From Flagellimonas olearia (GTDB lineage: Bacteria > Bacteroidota > Bacteroidia > Flavobacteriales > Flavobacteriaceae), in assembly GCF_009184425.1 (NCBI RefSeq), contig NZ_WELG01000001.1:1239870-1303869 (forward strand): a DNA stretch of 64,000 nucleotides, read 5' to 3'. Positions within the stretch are counted from its first letter, which is position 1; each line of letters opens with the position of its first letter. Positions 46,577 to 55,490 of this stretch are shown one piece after another. The translations under genes were made by a program, and so were the position numbers. Under the pieces are notes generated by a model that was given only the letters and a program-made list of their open reading frames with translations, was not told where the DNA came from and did not search any database.

Positions 46577-47629
46577 GTGAAGATACACCAAAAATACATC
46601 CTTCGAGGCATAGAACTGGGCAAAAAGGGACTGGGAACCACTGCTCCGAACCCCATGGTGGGTTGTGTTATCGTGCATGAAGGGAAGATTATTGGTGAAG
46701 GATACACAAGTCCGTATGGCGGCCCCCATGCAGAGGTGAATGCCATCCGTTCGGTACAGGATAAAAGCCTTCTTGCCAAAGCGACTTTATATGTAACCTT
46801 GGAGCCTTGTTCCCATTATGGAAAAACCCCTCCCTGCGCCGATTTGATTGTTCAACATGCTATTCCCGAGGTGGTCATCGGAATCAAAGACCCCCATGAC
46901 AAGGTGGCCGGAAAAGGCATCCAAAAGTTGGAAGCTGCGGGATGCAAGGTCACGGTTGGGGTTTTGGAGGAAGAATGTCGTGTGCATCTCAAGCGCTTTT
47001 TGACCTTTCAGGAGAAAAAACGCCCCTACATTATATTAAAGTGGGCAGAGACCCAAGATGGTTTCATCGCCCCGGACCCAAAATTAAGGAAGAGCAACCC
47101 GGAACCGTTTTGGATCACCAACCCCTATTCCAAACAAATGGTACACCAGTGGCGCAGCCAAGAGCAGGCTATTTTGGTGGGGACCCAAACCGTATTGGAG
47201 GACAATCCAAAACTGACCACCCGTGATTGGGCCGGGAAAAACCCGGTGAGGGTGGTTTTGGACAGGGATTTGAAAATTCCGAAGGGTTTTCATGTGCTGG
47301 ACCCAACGGTGAAGACCCTAGTCCTGACCCAAGTCCATGATGCCACCCGCTATTTGGAGGGCATTGTTTATGAAACCGTCGATTTTTCGAAGACGATTGC
47401 CACACAAATCTGTACTGTACTTCATCAACATGCCATAACCAGCATGATCATTGAAGGTGGTTCGCGTACCCTTCAAACCTTTATTGATGAAAACTTATGG
47501 GACGAGGCACGGGTCTTTACGGGAACATCCGTTTTTGGAAGTGGGGTCCCCGCACCAAAACTTCATGGAAAACCAATTAGTGAACAGTCCATTTTAACCG
47601 ATACCTTATCCATCTTTACAAATGATTAA
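46577..47629 (+). CDS. ribD: Bifunctional riboflavin-synthesis deaminase/reductase
   Basis: Deaminates and then reduces the pyrimidine intermediate in riboflavin synthesis. 350 residues. Deaminase: HAEVNAI (H51, E53) with C78 and C87 in PCSHYGKTPPC as zinc ligands. Reductase: from about 150 (RPYIILKWAETQDGFIA, then IIEGGSRTLQTF). Start: GTG at 46577, giving MKIHQKYILRG, as in homologues; a TTG six codons earlier would put the promoter box inside the gene. The next gene begins eight bases before its stop. Confidence 0.95.
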   Translation: MKIHQKYILRGIELGKKGLGTTAPNPMVGCVIVHEGKIIGEGYTSPYGGPHAEVNAIRSVQDKSLLAKATLYVTLEPCSHYGKTPPCADLIVQHAIPEVVIGIKDPHDKVAGKGIQKLEAAGCKVTVGVLEEECRVHLKRFLTFQEKKRPYIILKWAETQDGFIAPDPKLRKSNPEPFWITNPYSKQMVHQWRSQEQAILVGTQTVLEDNPKLTTRDWAGKNPVRVVLDRDLKIPKGFHVLDPTVKTLVLTQVHDATRYLEGIVYETVDFSKTIATQICTVLHQHAITSMIIEGGSRTLQTFIDENLWDEARVFTGTSVFGSGVPAPKLHGKPISEQSILTDTLSIFTND

Positions 47630-48224
47630 AAACATTATACTTGATTTTGGGGATGTGTTCATCAATCTGGACAAACCTGCCACGGCTCGGGAAATGATAA
47701 AATATGGTTTTTCGGGCGTTACCCCAGAATTGAGCCTCTTGTTTTCGGCTTACGAAAAGGGAGCCTTGGATTCCCAGAAATTTCTAGATCAAGTTTCAGG
47801 CTATTTCCCCGAAGCCAAGGAAGACAACCTAATCCAGGCATGGAATGCCATTTTAAAGGATTTTCCCGATGAGCGACTTACCTTTCTGGAACAATTGGCC
47901 GAAGAAAACCAACACCGCCTTTTCCTTTTGAGCAATACCAATGACCTACATATAGAATGTGTGAAAGAGCAAATGGGAATGGAAAAATTCAACCGGTTCA
48001 AGGAGGTATTTGAAGTGTTCTACCTGTCCTATGAAATGGGAATGAGCAAACCTGATGCGGAGATATTTGAGTTCGTCTTGGAGCAAAACGGTTTAAATCC
48101 GTCCGAGACCTTGTTTGTGGACGACACCAAGGAGAATACCGATGTGGCGGCCGAGCTCGGTATCCAGACTTGGAACCTTTTGGTGGGCCATGAAGATATC
48201 ACCCAACTTAAACGCTACCTATAA
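47622..48224 (+). CDS. HAD-family phosphatase, YihX-like
   Basis: 200 residues. HAD motif I is DFGDVFINLD (nucleophile Asp8), motif II is the Ser in LLSNTND, motif III the Lys in GMSKPDAEIF, and motif IV VDDTKEN. Closest in pattern to the sugar-phosphate phosphatase YihX (alpha-D-glucose-1-phosphate phosphatase in E. coli), which also has SNTN and LG/MG-K-PD/E. It overlaps ribD by eight bases; a role in dephosphorylating the riboflavin intermediate (product of RibD) is possible, since that enzyme belongs to the HAD family, but this is inference. Confidence 0.9.
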   Translation: MIKNIILDFGDVFINLDKPATAREMIKYGFSGVTPELSLLFSAYEKGALDSQKFLDQVSGYFPEAKEDNLIQAWNAILKDFPDERLTFLEQLAEENQHRLFLLSNTNDLHIECVKEQMGMEKFNRFKEVFEVFYLSYEMGMSKPDAEIFEFVLEQNGLNPSETLFVDDTKENTDVAAELGIQTWNLLVGHEDITQLKRYL

Positions 48225-49088
48225 ATGATGGACCTGGCCCTAAGTATTCTGAGTTCCACCCTAATTTTTGTGGCCTTTAAATTGTTCGATGTGTACAAGG
48301 TCCAGACACTTTATGCCATCATCACCAATTATATAGTGGCCTGTATCGTTGGACTTTTCCTTTACGAAGGAGATGTAGAACCATCTAAAATTATCGAAGC
48401 ATCTTGGTTTTGGGGCCCCATGCTCTTGGGCGTTCTTTTTATCACAGTTTTCAACCTTATGGCCAAAACCGCCCAGGTTGCCGGGGTATCTGTGGCTTCT
48501 GTGGCCACCAAAATGTCATTGGTCATTCCCGTATTGTTCGGGGTACTCTTTTATCAGGAGCATCTGTCCGCATGGCAGATAGTTGGAATTCTGCTGGCCC
48601 TTGTGGCTGTTTATATGGCTTCGTTAAAGGAGCAGCATATCACCATCCATAAAAGAGACCTGATATTGCCCGCTTTGGTTTTCTTGGGTTCAGGGATTAT
48701 TGATACGAGCATTAAATATTTTGAGGAACAGCATCTGACCTCACAAGAAATCCCACTTTTCTCTTCCATGGTCTTCGGTTGTGCCGCATTGACCGGATTG
48801 GTCTTTATTGGCGTAAAATCCGTTAAAAATCCACTACGGGTCAACCTTAAAAACATTTTGGGTGGGATAGCACTGGGGGTACCCAACTACTTTTCCATTT
48901 TCTTTTTGATTCGTGCCTTGCGCTCAGAAATGCTGGAAAGCGCCGCCCTGTTCACGCTGAACAACGTGGCCATCGTCATGTTTTCCACCCTTGTGGGGAT
49001 ACTGATGTTCAAGGAAAAGCTTAGCATGAAGAACTGGGGCGGTGTGGTTTTGGCCGTATTGAGCATAATCCTTGTAGCTTTGTTCTAA
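48225..49088 (+). CDS. EamA/DMT-family membrane transporter
   Basis: 287 residues with ten predicted membrane helices in two EamA repeats (the second begins near LILPALVFLGSGIIDTSIKYF). The C-terminal helix LSMKNWGGVVLAVLSIILVALF is typical. Members export metabolites or amino acids; the substrate is unknown. Its ATG follows directly after the HAD stop, and its TAA overlaps the YigZ start (TAATG), so the four genes from ribD to YigZ form one unit. Confidence 0.88.
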   Translation: MMDLALSILSSTLIFVAFKLFDVYKVQTLYAIITNYIVACIVGLFLYEGDVEPSKIIEASWFWGPMLLGVLFITVFNLMAKTAQVAGVSVASVATKMSLVIPVLFGVLFYQEHLSAWQIVGILLALVAVYMASLKEQHITIHKRDLILPALVFLGSGIIDTSIKYFEEQHLTSQEIPLFSSMVFGCAALTGLVFIGVKSVKNPLRVNLKNILGGIALGVPNYFSIFFLIRALRSEMLESAALFTLNNVAIVMFSTLVGILMFKEKLSMKNWGGVVLAVLSIILVALF

Positions 49089-49696
49089 TGGAAGACGACC
49101 GGTACAAAACCATAGCAAGACCTTCATCCGAGGTTCTTTTCAAGGACCGGAAAAGCAAATTCTTCGCACAAGCCTTCCCTATCCAATCCGAGGATGAGGT
49201 AAAACCTATTGTTGAGGAACTTCGAAAAAAACACCATACTGCCAACCATGTATGCTATGCATGGCAATTGGGCGAGAAAGAACATTCCTATCGCGCCAAT
49301 GATGATGGCGAGCCCAACAATTCTGCCGGAATGCCCATTTATGGGCAGATACAGTCCTTTGATGTGACCAATGTACTGGTCACGGTGACTCGAATTTTTG
49401 GGGGAACCAAATTAGGCGTTGGCGGTTTGATCCAAGCCTACCGTGCCGCAGCGCAAATGGCGCTTGAAGATTCCAAAATCATCGAAAAGACCCTGGCCAC
49501 CAAATTCCAATTGCGATTTGGGTACCCTGAAATGGACAAGGTCATGCGGGGTATCAAGCAAAGAGGTTTGGATATAGTTTCCCAAAAAATGGAGATGGAC
49601 TGCGAACTTATCATCTCGGTACGGGAAAGTGAAGCGGAACAAACGCAACAGTTTTTTGAGGAGATGCAGCATGTACGTATCAAGAAAATGGGATAA
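49088..49696 (+). CDS. YigZ/IMPACT-family protein
   Basis: 202 residues, two domains: N-terminal UPF0029 (KDRKSKFFAQAFPI, DGEPNNSAGMPI, GTKLGVGGLIQAYRAAAQMALE) and C-terminal DUF1949-like. Found in most bacteria, related to yeast/human IMPACT; the function in bacteria is not settled (nucleic-acid or ribosome-linked roles have been proposed). Starts at the TAATG overlap with the exporter gene. No terminator is visible in the 141 bases after it. Confidence 0.9.
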   Translation: MEDDRYKTIARPSSEVLFKDRKSKFFAQAFPIQSEDEVKPIVEELRKKHHTANHVCYAWQLGEKEHSYRANDDGEPNNSAGMPIYGQIQSFDVTNVLVTVTRIFGGTKLGVGGLIQAYRAAAQMALEDSKIIEKTLATKFQLRFGYPEMDKVMRGIKQRGLDIVSQKMEMDCELIISVRESEAEQTQQFFEEMQHVRIKKMG

Positions 49697-49837
49697 GGAA
49701 CCACAGTTAAGTACAAACTCAAATGCAAGTTCATTTGTGGCAATTCGTGTCAAAAATAGTTGAGCCGTATTCTAAATTCTTCGCTTGTACGGCCATAACT
49801 TCCTTACACCTTATAAATACCAAGTAAAATAGAAGAA

Positions 49838-50236
49838 TCAACTTTCCAGTTTTTCCAAAATATACTCCGGACATTTAATGGGTCGGTTGGTCTTTTTATC
49901 CATAAAGGCCAACACGGTATGTGCCGTGGCCAAAAGTTCCTTGGCTTCGTTATATATCTTATAATCGAACTCTATTTTGACCAAAGGCTTTTTGGTCAAT
50001 GAGGTTTCCACGGTGATCAAATCATCATAAAGCGCAGATTTTTTATAGTCTATCTGCAAAGAAATTACGGGTAACATGACCCCATTCTCCTCCATGCTTC
50101 GGTAGGTTATTCCTAAGGCCCTTAACCATTCCACCCGACCCATTTCAAGGTATTGTGCATAATTGCCATGGTAAACTACCCCCATTTGGTCGGTTTCTCC
50201 ATAACGAACCCGAAAAGAATGCGAATTTAACCTCAT
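49838..50236 (-). CDS. YbgC-type acyl-CoA thioesterase
   Basis: 132 residues, hotdog fold. Catalytic motif RYGETDQMGVVYHGNYAQYLEMGRVEWLR with D16, standard for 4-hydroxybenzoyl-CoA/YbgC thioesterases. The substrate is probably a short or hydroxylated acyl-CoA. It is divergent from dnaA across 202 bases; a near-consensus -7 box on its strand is visible but no good -33. Confidence 0.92.
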   Translation of the reverse strand: MRLNSHSFRVRYGETDQMGVVYHGNYAQYLEMGRVEWLRALGITYRSMEENGVMLPVISLQIDYKKSALYDDLITVETSLTKKPLVKIEFDYKIYNEAKELLATAHTVLAFMDKKTNRPIKCPEYILEKLES

Positions 50237-50340
50237 ATTGTAACTGAAAAATTATATATTAGAGACTTGGTTAACATTTGGGCAACATGCGAAAAAAAAA
50301 CAAAATATTCAATGAGCGATTCATTTTTTTTTTAAAAGAT

Positions 50341-50398
50341 TTGTTCACATATTTGTCGCATCCATTGGGCATCTAAGTACCCCTAGATGTTACATCTA
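50341..50398. promoter_or_regulatory. dnaA leader: DnaA-box-like site and overlapping CATCTA hairpins
   Basis: TTGTTCACA at 50341-50349 differs at one position from the DnaA box TTATNCACA. Downstream, CATCTA (50370-50375), TAGATG (50384-50389) and CATCTA (50393-50398) allow two mutually exclusive six-base-pair hairpins with the same middle strand. The last copy ends 40 bases before the dnaA ATG. Regulation of dnaA is an inference. The rest of the 202-base gap holds A/T tracts only. Confidence 0.4.
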
Positions 50399-50438
50399 AA
50401 AGTGTTATTGCTAACCAACAAAAACAAGGAAAAACTTC

Positions 50439-51863
50439 ATGAGTGTTACTGCTAATTCCGTATGGAACAACTGTTTGGCTTTTATCGAAGATAATATCCA
50501 ACCGCAGGCATTCAAAACGTGGTTTGAGCCCATCAAGCCCATTAAGCTGACTGACAAAGCACTGAGTATTCAGGTTCCCAGCAAGTTTTTTTACGAGTGG
50601 TTGGAAGAGCATTACGTGAAGCTTTTAAAGGTGGCCTTGACCCGTGAACTGGGTAGCAACGCAAAACTGATTTACATTATCAAAATGGAAAACAAGTACG
50701 GGAACAAAGAACCGTTCACCGAACAGATTCCAAGTTCCAACCGTACCGCTGTCGCACCCCAAGAATTGGACGTGCCCATTACCTCCAAAAGTCCCGAGTT
50801 GAAAAACCCGTTCGTTATTCCCGGGATACGGAACATAAAAATAGAATCCCAACTAAACCCCAATTACAATTTCGAGAATTTCCTGGAAGGTGATTCCAAC
50901 CGATTGGCAAGATCGGCAGGGATGGCCGTGGCCAATAAGCCGGGTGGAACTTCTTTCAATCCTCTCTTGGTGTTTGGCGGTGTTGGTTTGGGAAAAACCC
51001 ACTTGGCACATGCCATTGGGGTAGAGATAAAGGACAAGTATCCCGAAAAAACGGTGCTCTATATCTCTGCGGAGAAGTTCACCCAACAATATATCGAATC
51101 CGTAAAAAAGAATACCCGAAACGATTTCATCCATTTCTACCAATTGATAGACGTACTCATTATTGATGATGTACAGTTCCTATCCGGTAAATCTGGTACC
51201 CAGGATGTGTTCTTCCACATATTCAACCATTTGCACCAGAACGGAAAGCAGGTCATCCTGACTTCGGACAAGGCGCCTGTTGATATGCAGGATATAGAAC
51301 AGCGATTGCTGTCCCGTTTCAAATGGGGACTTTCCGCCGAATTGCAGAGTCCGGATTACGAAACCCGTATTTCCATTTTAAAGAATAAGCTGTACCGTGA
51401 CGGTGTTGAGATGCCCGATGACATTATCGATCATGTGGCCAAGAACATCAAAACCAATATTCGCGAATTGGAAGGCGCCATTATTTCACTGATAGCACAA
51501 TCCTCTTTCAACAAGCGTGAAGTGACCTTGGAACTGGCCCAGCAAGTTGTGGAGAAGTTCGTGAAGAACACCAAACGTGAAGTTTCCATAGACTACATCC
51601 AAAAAGTGGTTTCCGACTATTTTGAAATGGATGTGGCCACCCTTCAATCCAAAACCAGAAAACGCCACATTGTCCAAGCCAGACAATTGGCCATGTTCTT
51701 TGCCAAAAAGTTCACCAAGGCCTCTTTGGCCAGTATCGGTTCACAAATTGGAAAACGAGATCACGCCACCGTATTGCACGCTTGCAAAACTGTGGACAAC
51801 CTAGCTGAAACCGACAAGCAGTTCCGAAAGTATATCGAAGACCTGAACAAAAAGTTCTCTTAA
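50439..51863 (+). CDS. dnaA: Chromosomal replication initiator DnaA
   Basis: Binds origin DnaA boxes and opens the DNA with ATP. 474 residues. Domain I (1-85; WNNCLAFIEDNIQPQAFKTWF), a variable linker, the AAA+ domain III (Walker A FGGVGLGKTHLAHAI, Walker B LIIDDVQFLSG) and DNA-binding domain IV with the signature IGSQIGKRDHATVLHACKTV. Starts at MSVTANSVW; the leader has possible regulatory hairpins. The next gene follows by 13 bases. Confidence 0.98.
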   Translation: MSVTANSVWNNCLAFIEDNIQPQAFKTWFEPIKPIKLTDKALSIQVPSKFFYEWLEEHYVKLLKVALTRELGSNAKLIYIIKMENKYGNKEPFTEQIPSSNRTAVAPQELDVPITSKSPELKNPFVIPGIRNIKIESQLNPNYNFENFLEGDSNRLARSAGMAVANKPGGTSFNPLLVFGGVGLGKTHLAHAIGVEIKDKYPEKTVLYISAEKFTQQYIESVKKNTRNDFIHFYQLIDVLIIDDVQFLSGKSGTQDVFFHIFNHLHQNGKQVILTSDKAPVDMQDIEQRLLSRFKWGLSAELQSPDYETRISILKNKLYRDGVEMPDDIIDHVAKNIKTNIRELEGAIISLIAQSSFNKREVTLELAQQVVEKFVKNTKREVSIDYIQKVVSDYFEMDVATLQSKTRKRHIVQARQLAMFFAKKFTKASLASIGSQIGKRDHATVLHACKTVDNLAETDKQFRKYIEDLNKKFS

Positions 51864-51876
51864 CCTCCAGTACATA

Positions 51877-52329
51877 ATGAAAACCAAGGTATTGATGGTC
51901 TGCTTGGGCAACATTTGCAGATCACCGTTGGCCGAAGGCATTTTAAAATCTAAGGTGGATTCCAACAAGGTATTTGTGGATTCCGCCGGAACGGCCGGTT
52001 ACCATGTTGGCAATGCCCCGGACCAAAGATCCATTGATGTGGCGCGAAAGCATGGGCTTGATATTGGATTCCAGAAATGCAGACGGTTTTCAGAAATGGA
52101 TTTCACGGAGTTCGATTGGATCTATGTCATGGACCGAAGCAATCTGTCCAATGTGATGGATCTGGCCAAAAACACGGAAGAAATCAACAAAGTGAAATTG
52201 CTCTTGGATGAGGTCAATCTGGGCATTAAGGAGGTACCCGACCCTTATTATGGAGGTGTGGGTGGTTTTGAGGATGTATATCAAATGATCGATATGGCTT
52301 GTGAGGCTATCGCAAAAAAACTAAATTAA
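51877..52329 (+). CDS. Low-molecular-weight protein-tyrosine phosphatase
   Basis: 150 residues. The CX5R loop CLGNICR (C9 to R15) followed by SPLAEG is the active site; the general acid Asp is in VPDPYYGG near residue 127. It may act on tyrosine kinases of polysaccharide export or on small-molecule phosphates; no such kinase is in the window. It follows dnaA closely and precedes the methyltransferase gene by four bases. Confidence 0.94.
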   Translation: MKTKVLMVCLGNICRSPLAEGILKSKVDSNKVFVDSAGTAGYHVGNAPDQRSIDVARKHGLDIGFQKCRRFSEMDFTEFDWIYVMDRSNLSNVMDLAKNTEEINKVKLLLDEVNLGIKEVPDPYYGGVGGFEDVYQMIDMACEAIAKKLN

Positions 52330-52333
52330 ACCT

Positions 52334-53065
52334 ATGGAAGAAGAGGTTAAACCGGGTTTGGTCATGGGTAAGGTGTATTTGATTCCTACAACACTTGGGG
52401 ACAATGCCCCGCTTGAAGTACTGCCCATTTCCATTAAGCGCACTATTGAGAACATAGATCACTATATTGTTGAAAACGAGAAAACAGCTCGGCATTTTAT
52501 CAAAAAAGTGAGCCCTGGCAAATCCCAACCCGACCTACATATAGAATCCCTGAACAAGTATACGGACCCCTCCATGATTCCTTCTTATTTAGACCCTTGC
52601 ATCCACGGTCTTGATGTAGGGCTTTTGTCCGAAGCAGGTTGCCCTGGCATTGCCGATCCTGGTGCCGATGTGGTCAAGGTGGCCCATGAACGAAGAATCC
52701 AGGTAGTGCCCTTGGTTGGCCCCTCCTCCATTTTAATGGCCATGATGTCCAGTGGAATGAACGGGCAGAATTTTGCCTTTAACGGCTATCTTCCCATTGA
52801 CAACAAGGAACGTAAAGCCATGATAAAAAGCCTGGAACGCCTCTCAAGGGATAAAGGTCAATCCCAGATTTTTATGGAAACCCCATACCGAAACAATAAG
52901 TTGGTCCAGGAATTGGTAAGAACCCTGCAAAAAAGCACCCGTCTGTGCATTGCCTGCGACATTACGCTTCCTACGGAGTTCATCCAGACCAAAAGTGCCC
53001 ATGAGTGGAGTGAAATCAATGTGGATTTGGACAAACGTCCCACCATCTATATCATTCAGGCATAA
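52334..53065 (+). CDS. RsmI-like SAM-dependent methyltransferase (tetrapyrrole methylase fold)
   Basis: 243 residues of the RsmI/tetrapyrrole-methylase superfamily. KVYLIPTTLGDNAPLEVLP is the opening strand and loop; GLLSEAGCPGIADPGADVVKVAHE holds the SAM-binding segment; VVPLVGPSSILMAMMSSG follows. RsmI makes the 2'-O-methyl at C1402 of 16S rRNA with RsmH, but this shorter flavobacterial form may have a different target. Start: ATG at 52334, or at MGKVYLIP ten codons later, as many homologues begin there. Confidence 0.85.
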   Translation: MEEEVKPGLVMGKVYLIPTTLGDNAPLEVLPISIKRTIENIDHYIVENEKTARHFIKKVSPGKSQPDLHIESLNKYTDPSMIPSYLDPCIHGLDVGLLSEAGCPGIADPGADVVKVAHERRIQVVPLVGPSSILMAMMSSGMNGQNFAFNGYLPIDNKERKAMIKSLERLSRDKGQSQIFMETPYRNNKLVQELVRTLQKSTRLCIACDITLPTEFIQTKSAHEWSEINVDLDKRPTIYIIQA

Positions 53066-53097
53066 AAAAACCCAGAACAATTATATTCTGGGCTTTT
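53064..53097 (+). terminator. Terminator of the dnaA operon
   Basis: A run, stem CCCAGAA (53071-53077) with TTCTGGG (53086-53092), then CTTTT. It also flanks the convergent gene, whose own message could use it weakly. Confidence 0.8.
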
Positions 53098-53119
53098 CCA
53101 TTCTTTATTTCTTGCCGAA

Positions 53120-53773
53120 TCAAATCTTTGGATTCTTCTTCTGCGGAATGATGGAAACATCATATCCCGAGAACTTTTTAATGTAGTACGAAATGCTACT
53201 CCCAAAGGCATCGGCCACGTCATTTTGGCCATACGACCTAAGGTATTTCTTCACATTTCCGGCCCCAGCCAAATGGGCAGCGGCCAAAATCCCTGATTCC
53301 GTGACCACGGCCCCTCCTATACGTTTCCCTTTAAACCGTTTGATATCCCTACGCAATATCCATTTATTCCTTGCAATATTGGTATCAAAGGCCTTTTCTT
53401 GAAGCATGGGGTCGTCCAAAAAGCTCTCAATGTCATGAACGCCCATCAAGTTCAGGGTGCTTCCCCCAAACTGATATTTGCCCAAATAGCCCAATGTATT
53501 TACAACGTGGTATTTCCCTTGGGATTCCTTGAAAGCCAGCGCTTCCTTAAATCCAAAATATGCTTTCCCAAGGAACGGAGGGGTCACTTCATCAACCTCA
53601 TTTACAGCAACTGAATCCTGAGGTGCAAAAAGTTCCAAGTTTTCCTCTACCTTCAGAAAATCAGGAACTTCCACATTCCTTTTCTTCGTAAGGGTATAAG
53701 AACCAAAGCTTGTCAAAACTACAATCATGGCAAGATGTAGTATAAAACCTATCCATCTTTTCATAATGCTCAT
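53120..53773 (-). CDS. Exported lysozyme-like peptidoglycan-active protein
   Basis: 217 residues. One N-terminal hydrophobic segment (about 8-25) followed by a charged linker, then a lysozyme-like module: ALAFKESQGKYHVVNTLGYLGKYQFG has the Glu-Ser pattern of lytic transglycosylases, and GILAAAHLAGAGNVKKYLRS is the helix that packs on it. Similar flavobacterial proteins are labelled LysM or peptidoglycan-binding, though no LysM is seen. Two ATGs are possible (53773 or 53764). The leader has a -7 box and an 18-base palindrome. Confidence 0.7.
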   Translation of the reverse strand: MSIMKRWIGFILHLAMIVVLTSFGSYTLTKKRNVEVPDFLKVEENLELFAPQDSVAVNEVDEVTPPFLGKAYFGFKEALAFKESQGKYHVVNTLGYLGKYQFGGSTLNLMGVHDIESFLDDPMLQEKAFDTNIARNKWILRRDIKRFKGKRIGGAVVTESGILAAAHLAGAGNVKKYLRSYGQNDVADAFGSSISYYIKKFSGYDVSIIPQKKNPKI

Positions 53774-53784
53774 ATTAGTGATCT

Positions 53785-53802
53785 CAATACATATACGTAT
53801 TG
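53785..53802. promoter_or_regulatory. 18-base palindrome in the leader of the lysozyme-like gene
   Basis: CAATACATATACGTATTG pairs at eight of nine positions. It lies between the -7 box (53820-53827) and the start of the gene, a position suited to an operator that blocks transcription. Confidence 0.4.
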
Positions 53803-53819
53803 AAATTAATTTTGGCCGG

Positions 53820-53827
53820 CAAAGATA
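53820..53827 (-). promoter_or_regulatory. -7 box of the lysozyme-like gene
   Basis: TATCTTTG on the minus strand, exact TANNTTTG, about 46 bases before the ATG. No TTG at standard spacing. Confidence 0.45.
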
Positions 53828-53923
53828 GGGGGAGTGTTCTTGTTGATTGGTGTAAAGCTCCTAAGATTTTCTTAAAAGAGGCCCAAATTACGTTAAATAA
53901 CTGAAAATTAACGATGAATAACG

Positions 53924-54967
53924 TTATCTGAGTACTTTTTGCTCATTGAGCCATCGGGTATATTGCACCTTATTCCGGTTATGTTGCGCCAAAGTTTTGG
54001 CAAACATGTGGTATCCAAAGTTAGATACATCGGCCACAAAATAGAGATATTCGTGTTTTTCTGGGTTGAGTACCGCTTCTATGGAGGAGATATCGGGCAT
54101 GGTAATAGGACCTGGTGGAACCCCGGCATATTTATAGGTATTGTAGGGGGAATCCATCTCCAAATCACGGTACAGCACCCTTTTAATTATGGTGTCATAA
54201 TTCCCCGTTTCCTTTTTAATGGCAAAAATGACCGTGGGATCGGCCTGCAACAGGATTCCTTTTCGGATTCGGTTGAGATAAACCCCGGCTACCCTGCGGC
54301 GTTCATCCACTTTGGCCGTTTCTTTTTGTACCACGGCCGCTAGGGCTATTACCTGCTCTGGGGTAAGGTTTTGTTCTTTGGCTTTTTGCAATCGCTCTTC
54401 ATTCCAAAATGCACGATACTCCTTGAGCATTCTATCACGGAAGCCTTCTGCCTTGGTGTTCCAGAAAAATTCATACGTATTGGGAAGGTACATCCCCAAC
54501 TTGCTGTCTTCATCGAAATTGGTTTCTCGAAGAAAATCAGAATCATTGAATGCTTGTAAGAGTGATACACTGTCGGCCTCCAATTGTTCCGATATACGAC
54601 CCGCCAAGGACTCCAAGGACTCTTGGTTGTTGAAGGATACACGAACCGGAACATTGGCACTCCGCAACGTATTGATGATCTCGTTGTTGTTCATCCCCTT
54701 TTTTAAGGCGTATTTTCCTGCCTTAATATTGGTGACATAGCCTTTTCGTTTGGCAACCGCTTCAAAGGTGGACAAATCTTTCAACAAGGGATCTAAACTG
54801 GACTTTACATCGGTGAAGGTAGCATCTGAGGCAATATAGACAAAAGCCTCATTGTTATTGAATTGCGTATTTGGACTAAAGATGGCATTATAGATTTGGT
54901 AGGCCACCAATCCGCATACCAAAAGCCCAAGCAAGGCCACTGTCCAAAGTATTTTTTTAAGATACAT
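53924..54967 (-). CDS. mltG: Endolytic murein transglycosylase MltG
   Basis: Cuts nascent glycan strands at the inner membrane and so limits strand length. 347 residues. One N-terminal membrane helix (about 8-27), a LysM-like region, then the YceG catalytic domain with the Glu in ALAAVVQKETAKVDERRRVAGVYLNRI and ADPTVIFAIKKETG. It begins 11 bases inside the end of the acetyltransferase gene, so dapF, the acetyltransferase and mltG form one operon. Confidence 0.95.
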   Translation of the reverse strand: MYLKKILWTVALLGLLVCGLVAYQIYNAIFSPNTQFNNNEAFVYIASDATFTDVKSSLDPLLKDLSTFEAVAKRKGYVTNIKAGKYALKKGMNNNEIINTLRSANVPVRVSFNNQESLESLAGRISEQLEADSVSLLQAFNDSDFLRETNFDEDSKLGMYLPNTYEFFWNTKAEGFRDRMLKEYRAFWNEERLQKAKEQNLTPEQVIALAAVVQKETAKVDERRRVAGVYLNRIRKGILLQADPTVIFAIKKETGNYDTIIKRVLYRDLEMDSPYNTYKYAGVPPGPITMPDISSIEAVLNPEKHEYLYFVADVSNFGYHMFAKTLAQHNRNKVQYTRWLNEQKVLR

Positions 54968-55490
54968 CCTTTTTTATCTTTTGAAACATTATCTCATTTT
55001 TGAACCCTGTACTGGTCCTGATCCATTCCTTTTTCACGCCTATCTTTTCAAATCCCAACTTTTCAAACAAATGGATACTATTGGTGTTTTCTTCCAAAAT
55101 ATTGGCATACAACTGATGAAGATCCAAAACGGAGAAGACATAATCGCATAACAAGTCAAGAGCTTCCGCTCCCACTCCTTTATTTCGGTTATCAGGGTTG
55201 GCTATCACTATGCCTATTCCCGCTCTTCGGTTTTTGGGATCAAAATCGAACACATCAATTAAGCCAACACATTGGTCATCTTTATCGCAAATACACAATC
55301 GCAGTTGTTTTACGTCATAAATGTCTCGATGGGCATTCTCCAAGTAAAGGCGAAGTACTTTTTTGGAATACGGCCGTAAGGTCCCACTGATTTCCCAAAT
55401 GGAAGTGTCGTTTTCCAACTGATATAGAAAATCCAGATCCGTGGGTTCCAAGGCCCTCAGGTAAATATGTTCTCCCTTTAAGGTCAACAT
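54957..55490 (-). CDS. RimJ/RimL-type N-acetyltransferase
   Basis: 177 residues. Opening LKGEHIYLRALEPTDLDFLY is the RimJ/L pattern; acetyl-CoA loop in VIANPDNRNKGVGAEALDLL and the C-terminal LYANILEENTNSIHLFEKLGF. Target unknown. Overlaps dapF by seven bases and mltG by 11, so the three are coupled. Confidence 0.9.
   Translation of the reverse strand: MLTLKGEHIYLRALEPTDLDFLYQLENDTSIWEISGTLRPYSKKVLRLYLENAHRDIYDVKQLRLCICDKDDQCVGLIDVFDFDPKNRRAGIGIVIANPDNRNKGVGAEALDLLCDYVFSVLDLHQLYANILEENTNSIHLFEKLGFEKIGVKKEWIRTSTGFKNEIMFQKIKKDVS

Noticed and set aside
50237-50438. Chromosomal origin at dnaA
   Set aside because: Only one imperfect DnaA box is visible, without a box cluster or AT-rich unwinding repeat, so an origin cannot be claimed.
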